From: Asanoa ferruginea
GTDB lineage: Bacteria; Actinomycetota; Actinomycetes; Mycobacteriales; Micromonosporaceae
Direction: 5' to 3'
DNA: 64,000 nucleotides
NCBI RefSeq assembly: GCF_003387075.1
Contig: NZ_QUMQ01000001.1
Coordinates: 744,001-808,000, forward strand
Positions 1 to 8,679 of the stretch are shown piece after piece (the stretch's first letter is position 1; each line of letters starts with the position of its first letter). The position numbers and the translations under genes were made by a program. The notes beneath the pieces are model-generated. The model had not been told where the DNA came from and ran no database searches. It worked only from the letters and a program-made list of their open reading frames with translations.

Positions 1-978
1 TTCCGGGAGCGGTGCGGGGTCACCGTAGACGCCGAGTTTCGTGGTCAAGCCCGCCTCGCGGGCGTTGGTCAACAGCTCGTCCAGGCGGTCTACGCCGCCG
101 CCGGCCGCACCAGGGGCGTCGCCCGATTGGCGGAGCAGGCTCAGCATGCGGCGTAGTTCGTCGACGGCCGTGCGGGCGCTCTGCTCGACCGACTCCAGGG
201 CCGCGCGGGCCTTTGCCGGGTCTTTGTCGAGCACTCGGCGGCCCGCCGAGGCCTGGACGCCCATCACCGAGACGTGGTGGGCGACCACATCGTGCAGCTC
301 GCGCGCGATCCGCAAGCGCTCGTCGGCGACTGCCAGCTCGCGTGCCTCGGCCTGCGACTCGCGGAGTTGCTCGGCCTGGAGCGCCAACTGGTGCTCGCGG
401 CGGGCCGACGTCCACGACATCTGGCCGAAGAAGTAGGCGAAACCGAAGATCAACGCGTTGAGCAGCACCCCGTTGATCGCGATCGCCACCAGGGGCGACA
501 TGACGCCCGAGGCCTGTGCGAAGTGTGGGGCGTTGGTGTCGGCGCCTGGCAGGTAAATGATCATGTTGATGAAGAGCCACGCGAACATCGCCGCGGTGAT
601 GCCGATGCGGATCCAGTTGGCCTGCCGCCGGTCGCGGCCCCAGGCGCCGACCGTGTAGATCACCGCGAACAGGATGCCGGACGCGAGTTGCTGCTCGGGT
701 GCGGCGCGAGCCTGCGCGGCGATGAACGCCGCTGAGACGAAGATGGCCACCGTGCCGGGCCAACGGCGCCGCCAGCACAGCGGTAGCGCGATCGCCACCG
801 TCCAGGCCACCTGCTCCGGCACCGATGGCGGCGTGCCCATCAGCAGCGCACCGCTCGAGGTGGTCAGCGCCAGGTTGAGCAGCGCGAGCGCGGTGGCCGC
901 CAGCCCGATGAACACGTCGATGCGGCGCTGCACCGGGGTCGGGCCCGGGCGACGCCAGAAGTCGAGGGACGCGGTCAC
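1..978 (-). CDS. NarL/DesK-type sensor histidine kinase, 3' end cut by window
   Basis: Membrane sensor kinase of a two-component system. From a GTG start at 978 the frame stays open to the window edge (326 codons), so the ATP-binding HATPase domain and the stop lie outside. Several hydrophobic segments occupy residues about 20-185, a coiled linker follows, then a HisKA_3 dimerisation domain with the phosphoacceptor in ARELHDVVAHH (His229). This H-box places it in the family that signals to LuxR/NarL response regulators. The partner is probably the next gene to the left, which is not visible. The signal sensed is unknown. A strong terminator (988-1023) isolates it from the sugar operon upstream. 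Confidence 0.9.
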   Translation of the reverse strand, partial: MTASLDFWRRPGPTPVQRRIDVFIGLAATALALLNLALTTSSGALLMGTPPSVPEQVAWTVAIALPLCWRRRWPGTVAIFVSAAFIAAQARAAPEQQLASGILFAVIYTVGAWGRDRRQANWIRIGITAAMFAWLFINMIIYLPGADTNAPHFAQASGVMSPLVAIAINGVLLNALIFGFAYFFGQMSWTSARREHQLALQAEQLRESQAEARELAVADERLRIARELHDVVAHHVSVMGVQASAGRRVLDKDPAKARAALESVEQSARTAVDELRRMLSLLRQSGDAPGAAGGGVDRLDELLTNAREAGLTTKLGVYGDPAPLPE

Positions 979-987
979 GGGAGCCAG

Positions 988-1023
988 TGTAGGGAAGGGG
1001 TCCGTCAGAACCCCTTCCCTACA
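988..1023 (-). terminator. 14-bp perfect hairpin terminating the sugar operon
   Basis: Arms at 988-1001 and 1010-1023 are perfectly complementary around an 8-nt loop. The hairpin lies just after the stop of the secreted-protein gene and before the kinase start, both on the minus strand. It has no long T-run, which is common for actinobacterial terminators. Confidence 0.75.
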
Positions 1024-1026
1024 AGA

Positions 1027-2865
1027 TCAGCTGGCGTACGCCTCGAACTCGTACAACCGCGCGGCCCGGTCCGTGTCACTCGTCGGCGTGATCACGTTGA
1101 CCCGGAGATATCGCGCCGAACGCGGTGTGAAGGTGTGCGTCGTCACGTTCGCCGTGTTGCCTCTGGGCGACGCCACGGTCGTCCACGACACGCCGTCGAG
1201 ACTGACCTGCACGTCGAAATCACGCGTGTTCCAGACCGGCTTCTCGCCGCCGGCGCCGGAATGCTTCAGCACCACCCGGCCGACCTGGGTGGCCGACTGG
1301 AGGTCGACCCGGATCCACTTCGACGTGCCCAGCGAGCACCACTTGTCGGCGTTGCCGCCGTTGACCGTGCCGTTGACCGCCTTGGCCGGCGCTTCGGCAG
1401 CCGCGCACTGACTGTCGGCGGTGGCCGGCTTGTTGAGAGCCAGGTTGGCCGGGGCGGCCGACGGCACATAGAGCCGCACGTCGGTCAGACTCGCGCTGCC
1501 TTCATAAACGTTGGTGTAGACATCGCCAATCACAAAATAATCCGGGTACGCGGACCCGGACGGCCATTGGTTGGCCCAGGTCGTACTCCCGTTGTAATCG
1601 TTCTGCACCAGATTGCCGTTGAACTGGCCGTTGTATTCGCTCGCCTTGACGTTGTAGTGCCAGATCGGGTTGTTGTTGACCACGAACGGCCGGTGGAACC
1701 GCAGCGTCTTCTGCCCGACCCGGGCGAAGTTGCCGCTGACCTCCAGCACATAGCCGGTGGTGTCGCGCTCGATCGCGAACGTGTAGGAACTGTTGGGCAT
1801 CAGTTCCGGCTGGAGTTCGGCGGCCGACGAGAGTTGCTGCTCGGCCACGCCACCGGAGCACGAGGTCATGAACCACTGCGAGTTGCCGGCCAGCCCGCCC
1901 CGACCCGGGTTCCAGTTGGGCATCCCGCTGATCCACATGTTGACGGTGTTGAAATTGCCGTCGCGGTAGTTGTAATAGGTGTTGGTGTTGGAGTCGCAGA
2001 CCCGCCCGCCGGTGCCGGTGCCGACCCGATCGGGGTGCTGGGAGAACGAGTCCATCAGCACCTTGCGGTGATAGTGCCAGAAGTGGTTGTTGCGCGGCGC
2101 CGGGTTCGCGAAGTCCACGATGGACATGAAATGGAACCCGTTGTATCCGTAGTTGCCGGCCCGCACGTCCTGCCACTCGCAGTAGGGCACCGAGGCGTCG
2201 CCGGTCCAGCCGGGGCTGTCGGAACCCTCACCCCACGGGTGTTGGGTTTTGCAGCCGCTGGTGCCGTACCCGTTGATCCGCCCGCCGTAGTTGATGGTGC
2301 CGTTGCGTTTCCCGCCGAAGTCGATGGTCTTGAGCTTGTATTCGACCCGGTAGTAGTCGGGCAGCTTCTGGGTGGGCCGCAACAGCACCCCGCCGGTGTG
2401 GTCGGGCACGTTCATCTTGGCCACGAACTCGCTGCCGAGCGCTTCACGGGTCAGCGACGGCGGCGACTCGATGGCACCGTCGTTGTTCCAGTCGCGCGCC
2501 GACAGCGAGGCGGTCAGCCAACCGTTCTGGCCGACCGGAAACTCCTTGCGGTAGGTGCGGAACGAGTTGAACGCCGTTGTCCATGCTGGACCGTAGTCGT
2601 TGCGGTACCACTGGCCATTGTCGTCCATCATGGTGTCGAACGGCTGAGCATAGGTCTCGCGCACCCACGGCGCGTTGCCCGTGTCGATCGGGTTGGCGAA
2701 ACTCTCGTTGTAGAGCAGGGTCCACCCGGGCCGGGTGGGGTCGTCGAGCGCCGCGGCCGCTGATGACGACCCCGGCAGGCCGACCAGCGTGCTGAGCCCG
2801 ACGACCCCCACCGCGGCGAGGGCCAGCGATCGACGACGGATGGACGGTGTGCTGCGGTTGCGCAT
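1027..2865 (-). CDS. Secreted protein with C-terminal F5/8 type C (discoidin) domain
   Basis: Exported protein of about 612 residues. It starts with a twin-Arg-containing charged n-region and a hydrophobic core ending in an Ala-rich cleavage region near residue 38. Residues about 45-460 form an aromatic- and Asn/Gly-rich, probably all-beta domain that I cannot assign. The GH16 signature ExDxxE is not visible. Residues about 470-612 match a discoidin/CBM32-like carbohydrate-binding module (ALNKPATADSQ near its start, RYLRVNV near its end). ATG 2865 is preferred over GTG 2871 because AAGGAG (2871-2876) sits 5 nt upstream of the ATG. It is the last gene of the ABC operon, 53 nt after the binding protein, suggesting it degrades or captures a glycan at the cell surface. 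Confidence 0.8.
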   Translation of the reverse strand: MRNRSTPSIRRRSLALAAVGVVGLSTLVGLPGSSSAAAALDDPTRPGWTLLYNESFANPIDTGNAPWVRETYAQPFDTMMDDNGQWYRNDYGPAWTTAFNSFRTYRKEFPVGQNGWLTASLSARDWNNDGAIESPPSLTREALGSEFVAKMNVPDHTGGVLLRPTQKLPDYYRVEYKLKTIDFGGKRNGTINYGGRINGYGTSGCKTQHPWGEGSDSPGWTGDASVPYCEWQDVRAGNYGYNGFHFMSIVDFANPAPRNNHFWHYHRKVLMDSFSQHPDRVGTGTGGRVCDSNTNTYYNYRDGNFNTVNMWISGMPNWNPGRGGLAGNSQWFMTSCSGGVAEQQLSSAAELQPELMPNSSYTFAIERDTTGYVLEVSGNFARVGQKTLRFHRPFVVNNNPIWHYNVKASEYNGQFNGNLVQNDYNGSTTWANQWPSGSAYPDYFVIGDVYTNVYEGSASLTDVRLYVPSAAPANLALNKPATADSQCAAAEAPAKAVNGTVNGGNADKWCSLGTSKWIRVDLQSATQVGRVVLKHSGAGGEKPVWNTRDFDVQVSLDGVSWTTVASPRGNTANVTTHTFTPRSARYLRVNVITPTSDTDRAARLYEFEAYAS

Positions 2866-2918
2866 GGTCACTCCTTATCCATTCGGGTGGCGTCGCCGAC
2901 CGCCACTGTTCAACCCCT

Positions 2919-3884
2919 TTAGAAATCGCCCGGCTTCATGAACTGCTTGGCGTTGTCCTTGGTCACCATCGGCGAGTCGACGACGGTGTCCTTCTCGGCC
3001 GTGGCACCACCGAGGATCTCGACGGCCCGGTCGAGCCCTTTGGCGCCGATGATGTCGGCGTCGTTGAGCCCGGTGACCAGATAGTTGGTGCCGTCGTTGA
3101 TGGCCTTGAGGGCCTCGCTCTGCCCGTCGACGCCGGCGATCACGATCTGGGCGGTCTTCTTCGCGTCGGCGATCGCCCGCTGCGCGCCCAGGCACATCGC
3201 GTCGTTCTCGCAGAACACCGCGACCAGGTCGGGGTGGCTGGCGAGCAGGCTCTCCATCACGGTCAGCCCGCCGTCGGAGCTCCAGCCACCGAAGTCGGGC
3301 GCCTCGACCAGCGTGATGTTGGCCTTGCCCTGCAACGAAGCCTTGACGCCGTTGGTGCGGGCCAGCCCGATGCTGTTGTCGGCCGGGCCGCCCTTGATGA
3401 TGGCCACCTTGCCGCCGCTGGTCAGCCGCTGAGCCAGGAACTCGCCGTTGTGCTTGCCGATCGCCTCGTTGTCGGGCCCGATCCAGCTCGTGTATTCGCC
3501 GGTCTGGAACTTGCGGTCGACCAGCACCACCGGCTTGCCGGCGGCCTTGATGGCGGCGAGCGCGGCCGGTGCCGACTCGAGCGGGCCGCCGGAGATGATG
3601 ATCGCGTCGACGTTCTTGCTCAGCAGGTCTTCGACGTTGGCGGCCAGCTTGGCGGCGTCGCCGTTGGCGTCGGTGCTGACGATCTCGACGTTGCCCTTCT
3701 TCTTGGCCTGCGCGGCGATGGCCTTGTCCATCCCGCTGAAGTAGGGCCCGCTCAGCATGAAGTTGGCGACGCCAATCTTGTATGAGCTCTTGGCCGTGTC
3801 GCCGGAGCCTTCCGAATCCGATCCGCAAGCAGTGACGCCGGCCGCGAGCACGGTGGCGAGCAACAAACTGGTTATCCGTCTCAT
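2919..3884 (-). CDS. Sugar ABC transporter substrate-binding lipoprotein (RbsB-like)
   Basis: Extracytoplasmic sugar-binding protein of the Peripla_BP_4 family, 321 residues. The N-terminus is a lipoprotein signal with lipobox AAGVTAC (Cys20). The mature part has the two-lobe fold; characteristic stretches include IGVANFMLSGPYFSGM near residue 37 and IIISGG near 96, plus the CENDAMCLGA segment near 222. GGAGG lies 9-10 nt before ATG 3884. It belongs with the permease and ATPase immediately upstream in the operon. The substrate is likely a monosaccharide, but its identity is not readable from the sequence. Confidence 0.92.
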   Translation of the reverse strand: MRRITSLLLATVLAAGVTACGSDSEGSGDTAKSSYKIGVANFMLSGPYFSGMDKAIAAQAKKKGNVEIVSTDANGDAAKLAANVEDLLSKNVDAIIISGGPLESAPAALAAIKAAGKPVVLVDRKFQTGEYTSWIGPDNEAIGKHNGEFLAQRLTSGGKVAIIKGGPADNSIGLARTNGVKASLQGKANITLVEAPDFGGWSSDGGLTVMESLLASHPDLVAVFCENDAMCLGAQRAIADAKKTAQIVIAGVDGQSEALKAINDGTNYLVTGLNDADIIGAKGLDRAVEILGGATAEKDTVVDSPMVTKDNAKQFMKPGDF

Positions 3885-3905
3885 GGTGCGTGGCCTCCCT
3901 GGTGG

Positions 3906-4874
3906 TTAGGTGCGCCGGCGGCTGGCCCGATGAACGAGAATGACCGCGACGATGATGAGTCCTTTGAGGACCTGCTGCCAGAAGCTCTGCACGTTGTAAA
4001 GATTGAGCAGGTTGTTGATGAGCGCGAGCACGAGCACCCCGCCGAGGGTCGCCGCGGCGGAGCCCTTGCCACCGGCCAGGCTGGCACCGCCGATCACGCA
4101 GGCGGCGATCGCGTCGAGCTCGAACGCGACACCGACACTGGGCTGGGCGATGCCGACCCGGCTGGCCAGGATGACGCCGGCCAGGCCGGCACAGAAACCG
4201 CTGATGGTGTACGCGAGAAGCACGTGCTTGCGCACGCTGATCCCGGCCAGCCGCACAGTTTCGGCGTTGCCGCCGATCGCGACGATCGACCGCCCGGGCG
4301 GGGTGCGGGTCAGGAACACCCCGCCGACCAGGAACACGGCGAGCATGATGACCGTGGTCAGCGGGACCGGGCCGAGCATCGCCGAGCCGAGCCAGAAGAA
4401 CGACTCATCGGAAGGCGCGATCGGCACGTCGGAGTAGACGAACGCGAGGCCGCGGATCGTCGTGAGCGCGGCCAGCGTGACCACGAACGGTGCCAACTCG
4501 AAGCGGGCGACCAGCGTGCCGTTGATGAGTCCGAATAGGATGCCGCTGGCGATGCCGACGAGCATCGCGATCGGCAGCGGCAGCCCGGATGACAGGCCGG
4601 CCGTCACGATGCCGGCGAACGCCACCACCGAGCCGACCGACAGGTCGATGCCGCCGGTCAGAATCACGACCAGCATTCCGTACGCCAGCAGTCCGGTTGT
4701 GACCATTTGCTTGAGCAGGTTGGTCAGGTTGGTCTGGGTGAGGAAGGAGTCGGTGGTGACCGCCGCGATCGCGAGCACGAGCACGACGAGCGCGATGGCG
4801 GCGTGTGCGAGGGTGATCGGCCGGCCGGCGACCACGATCGCGCGTTCCTGCGGCGGTGCCTTGGTGATCGTCAT
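3906..4874 (-). CDS. Ribose-type ABC transporter permease (RbsC-like)
   Basis: Inner-membrane permease of the BPD_transp_2 family, 322 residues, with about eight to ten hydrophobic segments. The family's conserved GGIDLSVGSVVAF motif is at residues about 73-85, and IGGASLAGGKGSAAATLGG lies near residue 245. It transports the sugar delivered by the downstream binding lipoprotein, energised by the upstream ATPase. Its ATG overlaps the ATPase stop by 4 nt (4871-4874), so the two are translationally coupled. Confidence 0.94.
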   Translation of the reverse strand: MTITKAPPQERAIVVAGRPITLAHAAIALVVLVLAIAAVTTDSFLTQTNLTNLLKQMVTTGLLAYGMLVVILTGGIDLSVGSVVAFAGIVTAGLSSGLPLPIAMLVGIASGILFGLINGTLVARFELAPFVVTLAALTTIRGLAFVYSDVPIAPSDESFFWLGSAMLGPVPLTTVIMLAVFLVGGVFLTRTPPGRSIVAIGGNAETVRLAGISVRKHVLLAYTISGFCAGLAGVILASRVGIAQPSVGVAFELDAIAACVIGGASLAGGKGSAAATLGGVLVLALINNLLNLYNVQSFWQQVLKGLIIVAVILVHRASRRRT

Positions 4875-6370
4875 GCCGCCGCCCGCCCGATCGAATAGCC
4901 GAGAACCTGGTCTTCGGTGGCGCCTTCCGACCTCAGCTCGCCGGCGATGCGGCCCTCGCGCATCACCAGCACCCGGTCAGTGGCGCCGAGCACCTCGGTG
5001 AGGTCCGACGAGATCAGCAGCACGGCCACGCCCTCGCGGGCCAGGTCGTCGACCATCCCGTAGATCGCGACCCGGGTGGCCATGTCGACGCCGCGGGTGG
5101 GCTCATCGAGGATCAGCACGCGCGGCTTTTTCAGAAGCCATTTCGCGAGCACGGCCTTCTGCTGGTTGCCGCCGCTCAGCCGGACGACCGGCATCGTGGC
5201 GCAGTGCGCGGGCCGGATGTCGAGCCGCTCGATCATCCCGGCGACGGTGCGGCGCTCGGCTGCGCTGTCGACCAGGCCGGCCCGCGTCGTGGCATACAAC
5301 GTGGTCAGGGCGACGTTCTCGCGCACCGTCAGCTCCGGGACGATGCCGGTGCGCTTGCGGTCCTCGGTGACCAGCGCGAGCCCGGCGGCGATGGCGTCCT
5401 GCGGTGTCTTGAAGGTGTGCGGCCGCCCGCCGACCGCGATCCGGCCCGCATCGGGGCGGGTGGCGCCGAAGAGACAGTGTGCGAGTTCGCTGCGTCCGGA
5501 TCCGACCAGGCCGAAGAGGCCAACGATTTCGCCCTTTGCAACGGTCAGATCGATGGAATCGAACTCACCGTCTTTGGTCAGACCTTCGACTGTCAGGGCG
5601 GGTTCGCCCGTCGCCGCTCGCTTGTCCGGATAGATCTGCTCCAGCCGGCGGCCGGCCATCAGGCGGATCAACTCGTCCTCGTCGGTGGCGCCGGGAGTGT
5701 TGGTCGCGATGACCGCGCCGTCCTTCATCACGACGATCCGGGTGGCGAGGTCGAGCACCTCGACGAGCCGGTGCGAGATGTAGACGACGAGCACGCCTTT
5801 GTCCCGGAGTCGGCGGATCAGCGCGAAGAGGGCATCGAGGTCGCTGCCGGCGAGGACGGCGCTCGGTTCGTCGAGCACCAGCACGCGGGGCTCGGAGACC
5901 AGCGCTTTCGCTATCTCGACCATCTGTTGCCGTGCGACCGAAAGGCGGCCGGCGATCTGGCGCGGGTTGATGCTGCCGAAGCCGATGTCGTCGAGGATTC
6001 TCTTCGCCTGCGCGTGTGCGGCTCGCCAGTCGATCAGGCCGTGTTTTCGAGGGAACCGGCCGAGCAGCAGGTTCTCGGTCACGGTCAGTTGCGGCACCAG
6101 GGTCAGCTCCTGGTAGACCGTGCGGATGCCCAGCCGGTGGGCGTCGTGTGGGTTGTCGAGCGTGGTTGGCCGACCGTCGATGCGCAACTCGCCGGCAGTC
6201 ATCCGCTCGGCGCCCGCGAGGATCTTGATTAGCGTCGACTTGCCGGCGCCGTTGGCGCCGACGACACCGATCACCTCGCCCCGGTCACCGGCGAGGTCGA
6301 CGCCGTGCAGGACCTCGACACCGGCGTACCCCTTGTGGATGTCCTTGAATTCGAGCAGGGGCACGGTCAC
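4871..6370 (-). CDS. Sugar ABC transporter ATP-binding protein with two ABC domains (RbsA/MglA-like)
   Basis: Cytoplasmic ATPase of 499 residues with tandem ABC domains. The first has Walker A GANGAGKST (residues about 38-46) and Walker B VLVLDEPSAV. Its signature reads LSVARQQ instead of LSGGQ, as is usual for this family. The second has a degenerate Walker A (GLVGSGRSE near 288), signature LSGGNQQKAVLAKW and Walker B VLILDEPTRGVD. The asymmetry is typical of monosaccharide importers. Its start overlaps the aldehyde dehydrogenase stop (6367-6370) and its stop overlaps the permease start. Confidence 0.95.
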   Translation of the reverse strand: MTVPLLEFKDIHKGYAGVEVLHGVDLAGDRGEVIGVVGANGAGKSTLIKILAGAERMTAGELRIDGRPTTLDNPHDAHRLGIRTVYQELTLVPQLTVTENLLLGRFPRKHGLIDWRAAHAQAKRILDDIGFGSINPRQIAGRLSVARQQMVEIAKALVSEPRVLVLDEPSAVLAGSDLDALFALIRRLRDKGVLVVYISHRLVEVLDLATRIVVMKDGAVIATNTPGATDEDELIRLMAGRRLEQIYPDKRAATGEPALTVEGLTKDGEFDSIDLTVAKGEIVGLFGLVGSGRSELAHCLFGATRPDAGRIAVGGRPHTFKTPQDAIAAGLALVTEDRKRTGIVPELTVRENVALTTLYATTRAGLVDSAAERRTVAGMIERLDIRPAHCATMPVVRLSGGNQQKAVLAKWLLKKPRVLILDEPTRGVDMATRVAIYGMVDDLAREGVAVLLISSDLTEVLGATDRVLVMREGRIAGELRSEGATEDQVLGYSIGRAAA

Positions 6371-7767
6371 TGGAAGGCATCCATGACGATGATGGTCTTC
6401 TGGGTGGTCAGGTCGGCGACGGTGTCGTGGATGCCCTCGCGGTAGCCGCCGGTGTCCTTGGTCCCGCCGAACGGGAGGTTCTCGGCGCGCAATGCCGTGG
6501 AGCCGTTGATGACCACGCCGCCGACGTCGAGGGCGCGGGCCATCGTGAAGGCGCGGGAGATGTCGCGGGTCCAGATCGCGGCTTGGAGGCCGTAGGGCGA
6601 CTCGCTGGCCATCCGGGTGGCGTCTTCGGGCTTCCGGAACCGGGCCACCGGGGCGACCGGTCCGAAGATCTCTTCGGCGAAGGCGGGGCTTTCCGTCGGT
6701 ACGTCAGTGAGCACGGCTGGGTCGAGGAAGGCGCCGTTCCTGTTCGGCTTGGTCCGTAGCGTCGCGCCGTCGTGCACCAGGCGTTGGACCGCCTGCTCGA
6801 CCTGGCTCGCGGCCGTCTCGGCGATCAGTGGGCCGACGTCGGTGCGCTCGTCGAGTTGGTCGCCGACGGTGAGCTCGGCGGTCTGGGCGAGGAGGGCGTC
6901 GACGAACTCGTCGTGGACCTGCTCCTGCACGTACACCCGTTTGACCGCACAGCAGATCTGGCCGTTGCCGCGGGCGAGTCGGCCCAGCACGACCGCCTCG
7001 GCGGCCTTGTCGAGGTCGGCGTCGGCGCACACGATGAGAGCGTCGTTGCCGCCGAGTTCGAGCAGGGTCTTCTTGAGCGTGCCGCTGGCCAGACGGGCGA
7101 TCTCCTTGCCCGCTCGGGTGCTGCCGGTGAGCGAGACGGCGGCGATGCCGTCAGCGGTCGCCAGCGCCTGGCTCGTCTCGACGCCGCCGTTCACCAGTTG
7201 GTGTGCGTGTTCCGGTGCGGCGGCTGCGACGATCTCGGCGATCCGGTGCAGGGCCAACGGGCAGCGGGCCGGCGGCTGCACGATCACGGCGTTGCCTGCC
7301 GCCAGCGCGGCGCCGGCCTTGTGCGCGTAGAGCTCGACCGGGTAGTTGAACGGCACCAGGGCGGCGACGACGCCGAGCGGTTCGCGGATGGTCACGGCGA
7401 GGTGCTTTTCCAGCCCGGGTACGGCGTCCAGCGGGATCTGCCGCCCGAAGATGCGGGTCGCCTCCCCCGCCAGCCCCTTGAAGATCCGGATGGCGGCCGC
7501 GACCTCGCCGCGGGTCTGGGTGATCGGCTTGCCGTTCTCCTGTGCGAGCAGGTGGGCGAGACTCTCCTGCTCTTGCGCTATCGCGGTGGCGATGTCGTCG
7601 AGGATTTTCGCTCGCTCGTGCGCGGCCGATGCGGACATCGCCTTTTGTCCAATTTGCGCTTTCGCAATGGTGGCTCGGAGTCCGCCGCTGCTGGTCACGG
7701 CGACGTCGCCAAGCACCTCCCCCGTTCCCGGATTCCGGACGGTGATCACCGCATCGGCCGCTAACAT
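6367..7767 (-). CDS. NAD(P)-dependent aldehyde dehydrogenase family protein
   Basis: First gene of the minus-strand sugar operon; 466 residues of the aldehyde dehydrogenase superfamily, closest in feel to lactaldehyde or succinate-semialdehyde dehydrogenases. Visible motifs are LVPFNYP (137-143), the general-base Glu237 in LELGGND, the nucleophile Cys272 in GNGQICC, and EEIFGPV near the C-terminus. One oddity is that the cofactor-binding segment usually written as KPSxxTP reads VQPPARCP (residues 163-170), with Gln in place of the conserved lysine. It probably oxidises an aldehyde produced from the imported sugar. Confidence 0.9.
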   Translation of the reverse strand: MLAADAVITVRNPGTGEVLGDVAVTSSGGLRATIAKAQIGQKAMSASAAHERAKILDDIATAIAQEQESLAHLLAQENGKPITQTRGEVAAAIRIFKGLAGEATRIFGRQIPLDAVPGLEKHLAVTIREPLGVVAALVPFNYPVELYAHKAGAALAAGNAVIVQPPARCPLALHRIAEIVAAAAPEHAHQLVNGGVETSQALATADGIAAVSLTGSTRAGKEIARLASGTLKKTLLELGGNDALIVCADADLDKAAEAVVLGRLARGNGQICCAVKRVYVQEQVHDEFVDALLAQTAELTVGDQLDERTDVGPLIAETAASQVEQAVQRLVHDGATLRTKPNRNGAFLDPAVLTDVPTESPAFAEEIFGPVAPVARFRKPEDATRMASESPYGLQAAIWTRDISRAFTMARALDVGGVVINGSTALRAENLPFGGTKDTGGYREGIHDTVADLTTQKTIIVMDAFQ

Positions 7768-7865
7768 CCGATCACTCCAAACCGGCGGTGCCGCCCGCTT
7801 TGCCCAGCACCACGCACTCGACCTGCGCTTATATAGATATCCAGGGCTTTAAGAGTTTCGATGTC

Positions 7866-7881
7866 GTGACGGAATGGTCAC
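7866..7881. promoter_or_regulatory. Inverted repeat upstream of the sugar operon (candidate operator)
   Basis: GTGAC, 6 nt, GTCAC forms a perfect inverted repeat about 100 bp before the aldehyde dehydrogenase start, in the 210-bp gap between divergent genes. An A+T-rich patch (7829-7843) lies closer to the gene. With such short arms this is only a candidate regulator site. Confidence 0.35.
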
Positions 7882-7977
7882 AGACCCCGAGGTTTAACGT
7901 CAAGACTCATCCCATCACTGCCCCACCGCCCACTTTGTCCGTCACGGTGAATGCATCGACGTTCTACAGTGCGTGAC

Positions 7978-8361
7978 ATGACCGACCCCTCCGGTCTGCT
8001 ACGGCTGCTGGCCGAGACCACCAGCGCGCTCGACTCTGTCCGAAGTGGTGAGTCGCCGGTCGGCACCGGTTTCGCGGCCGACGGCCTGATCGCGGTGCAC
8101 GCGGCTCTGCCGGGCCGGGTGACCGGCATCCGGCTCGACCCGGCCGCCCTCGACCTGCCGCCGGCGGAGCTGGCCGCGGAGCTGACCGCCGCGGTGAACG
8201 CGGCCCTGGCCGACCTACCCGTTCACCAGCCCGATCTTGCTGGGCTCGGTGCCGAGCTGCGCGACATCCAATCGCGAGCGTCGTCGCAACTCTCCTTGTT
8301 CACCTCGGCGCTGCTCGACGCACAGGCGGCGCTGGCCCGGCGGGCGGGCGATCCCCGATGA
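7978..8361 (+). CDS. YbaB/EbfC-like small protein of the toxin locus
   Basis: Protein of 127 residues with a YbaB/EbfC-like layout: a helical start, a short beta section (LIAVHAALPGRVTGIRLDPAALDL) and a long helical C-terminus. Such proteins commonly precede WXG100/ESX effectors in actinobacteria and are thought to act with them. The ATG at 7978 is preferred; an in-frame ATG at 7951 would add nine residues, and neither has a good ribosome-binding site. The stop overlaps the next start (ATGA, 8358-8361), making it the first gene of a coupled five-gene toxin/immunity operon. Confidence 0.75.
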   Translation: MTDPSGLLRLLAETTSALDSVRSGESPVGTGFAADGLIAVHAALPGRVTGIRLDPAALDLPPAELAAELTAAVNAALADLPVHQPDLAGLGAELRDIQSRASSQLSLFTSALLDAQAALARRAGDPR

Positions 8362-8678
8362 GCAGCCCGGGTTTCCACGTCGACCCGCAGGCGCTGGGTG
8401 TGTCGGGTGCGTCGCTGGAGAGGGTGGGGACCGAGTTCGCAACCGCGTTGCGCGCCTTTCAGTCGGAGCTGGCCGGCTTCGGCGCGCCCTGGGGCAGTGA
8501 CGAGATCGGCTCGCTGATCGGTGCGGCCCATGAGGAGGTCGCTTCGTGGGCCTTCGAATGCTTCTCGGCGGCAGCGTCGGAGGTCGCAGCGGCCGGCGTC
8601 GACCTGGGCGGCATGGCGGCCGGCTACCGGGAGGTCGAGGAACAGATCCGCGGCGCGTTCGAGGCCTTCGGAGGGTGA
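8358..8678 (+). CDS. WXG100/ESX-like small helical protein
   Basis: A 106-residue, signal-less, mostly helical protein of the WXG100 size class. It begins FHVDPQALGVSGASLERVG, has a PWGSDEIG turn near residue 44 (a W-x-x variant of the WXG turn), and ends with a helix carrying YREVEEQIRGAF, which resembles the YxxxD/E secretion tail of ESX substrates. It is likely an ESX/type VII partner or adaptor for the toxin encoded two genes downstream. It overlaps the YbaB-like gene by 4 nt and is followed within 1 nt by the next start. Confidence 0.7.
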   Translation: MSSPGFHVDPQALGVSGASLERVGTEFATALRAFQSELAGFGAPWGSDEIGSLIGAAHEEVASWAFECFSAAASEVAAAGVDLGGMAAGYREVEEQIRGAFEAFGG

Positions 8679-8679
8679 T

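Noticed and set aside
1135-2763. 542-codon open frame on the plus strand
   Set aside because: It is antisense to the secreted discoidin protein. Its translation is Val/Arg/His-rich with no recognisable domain; it is a product of GC-rich codon bias.
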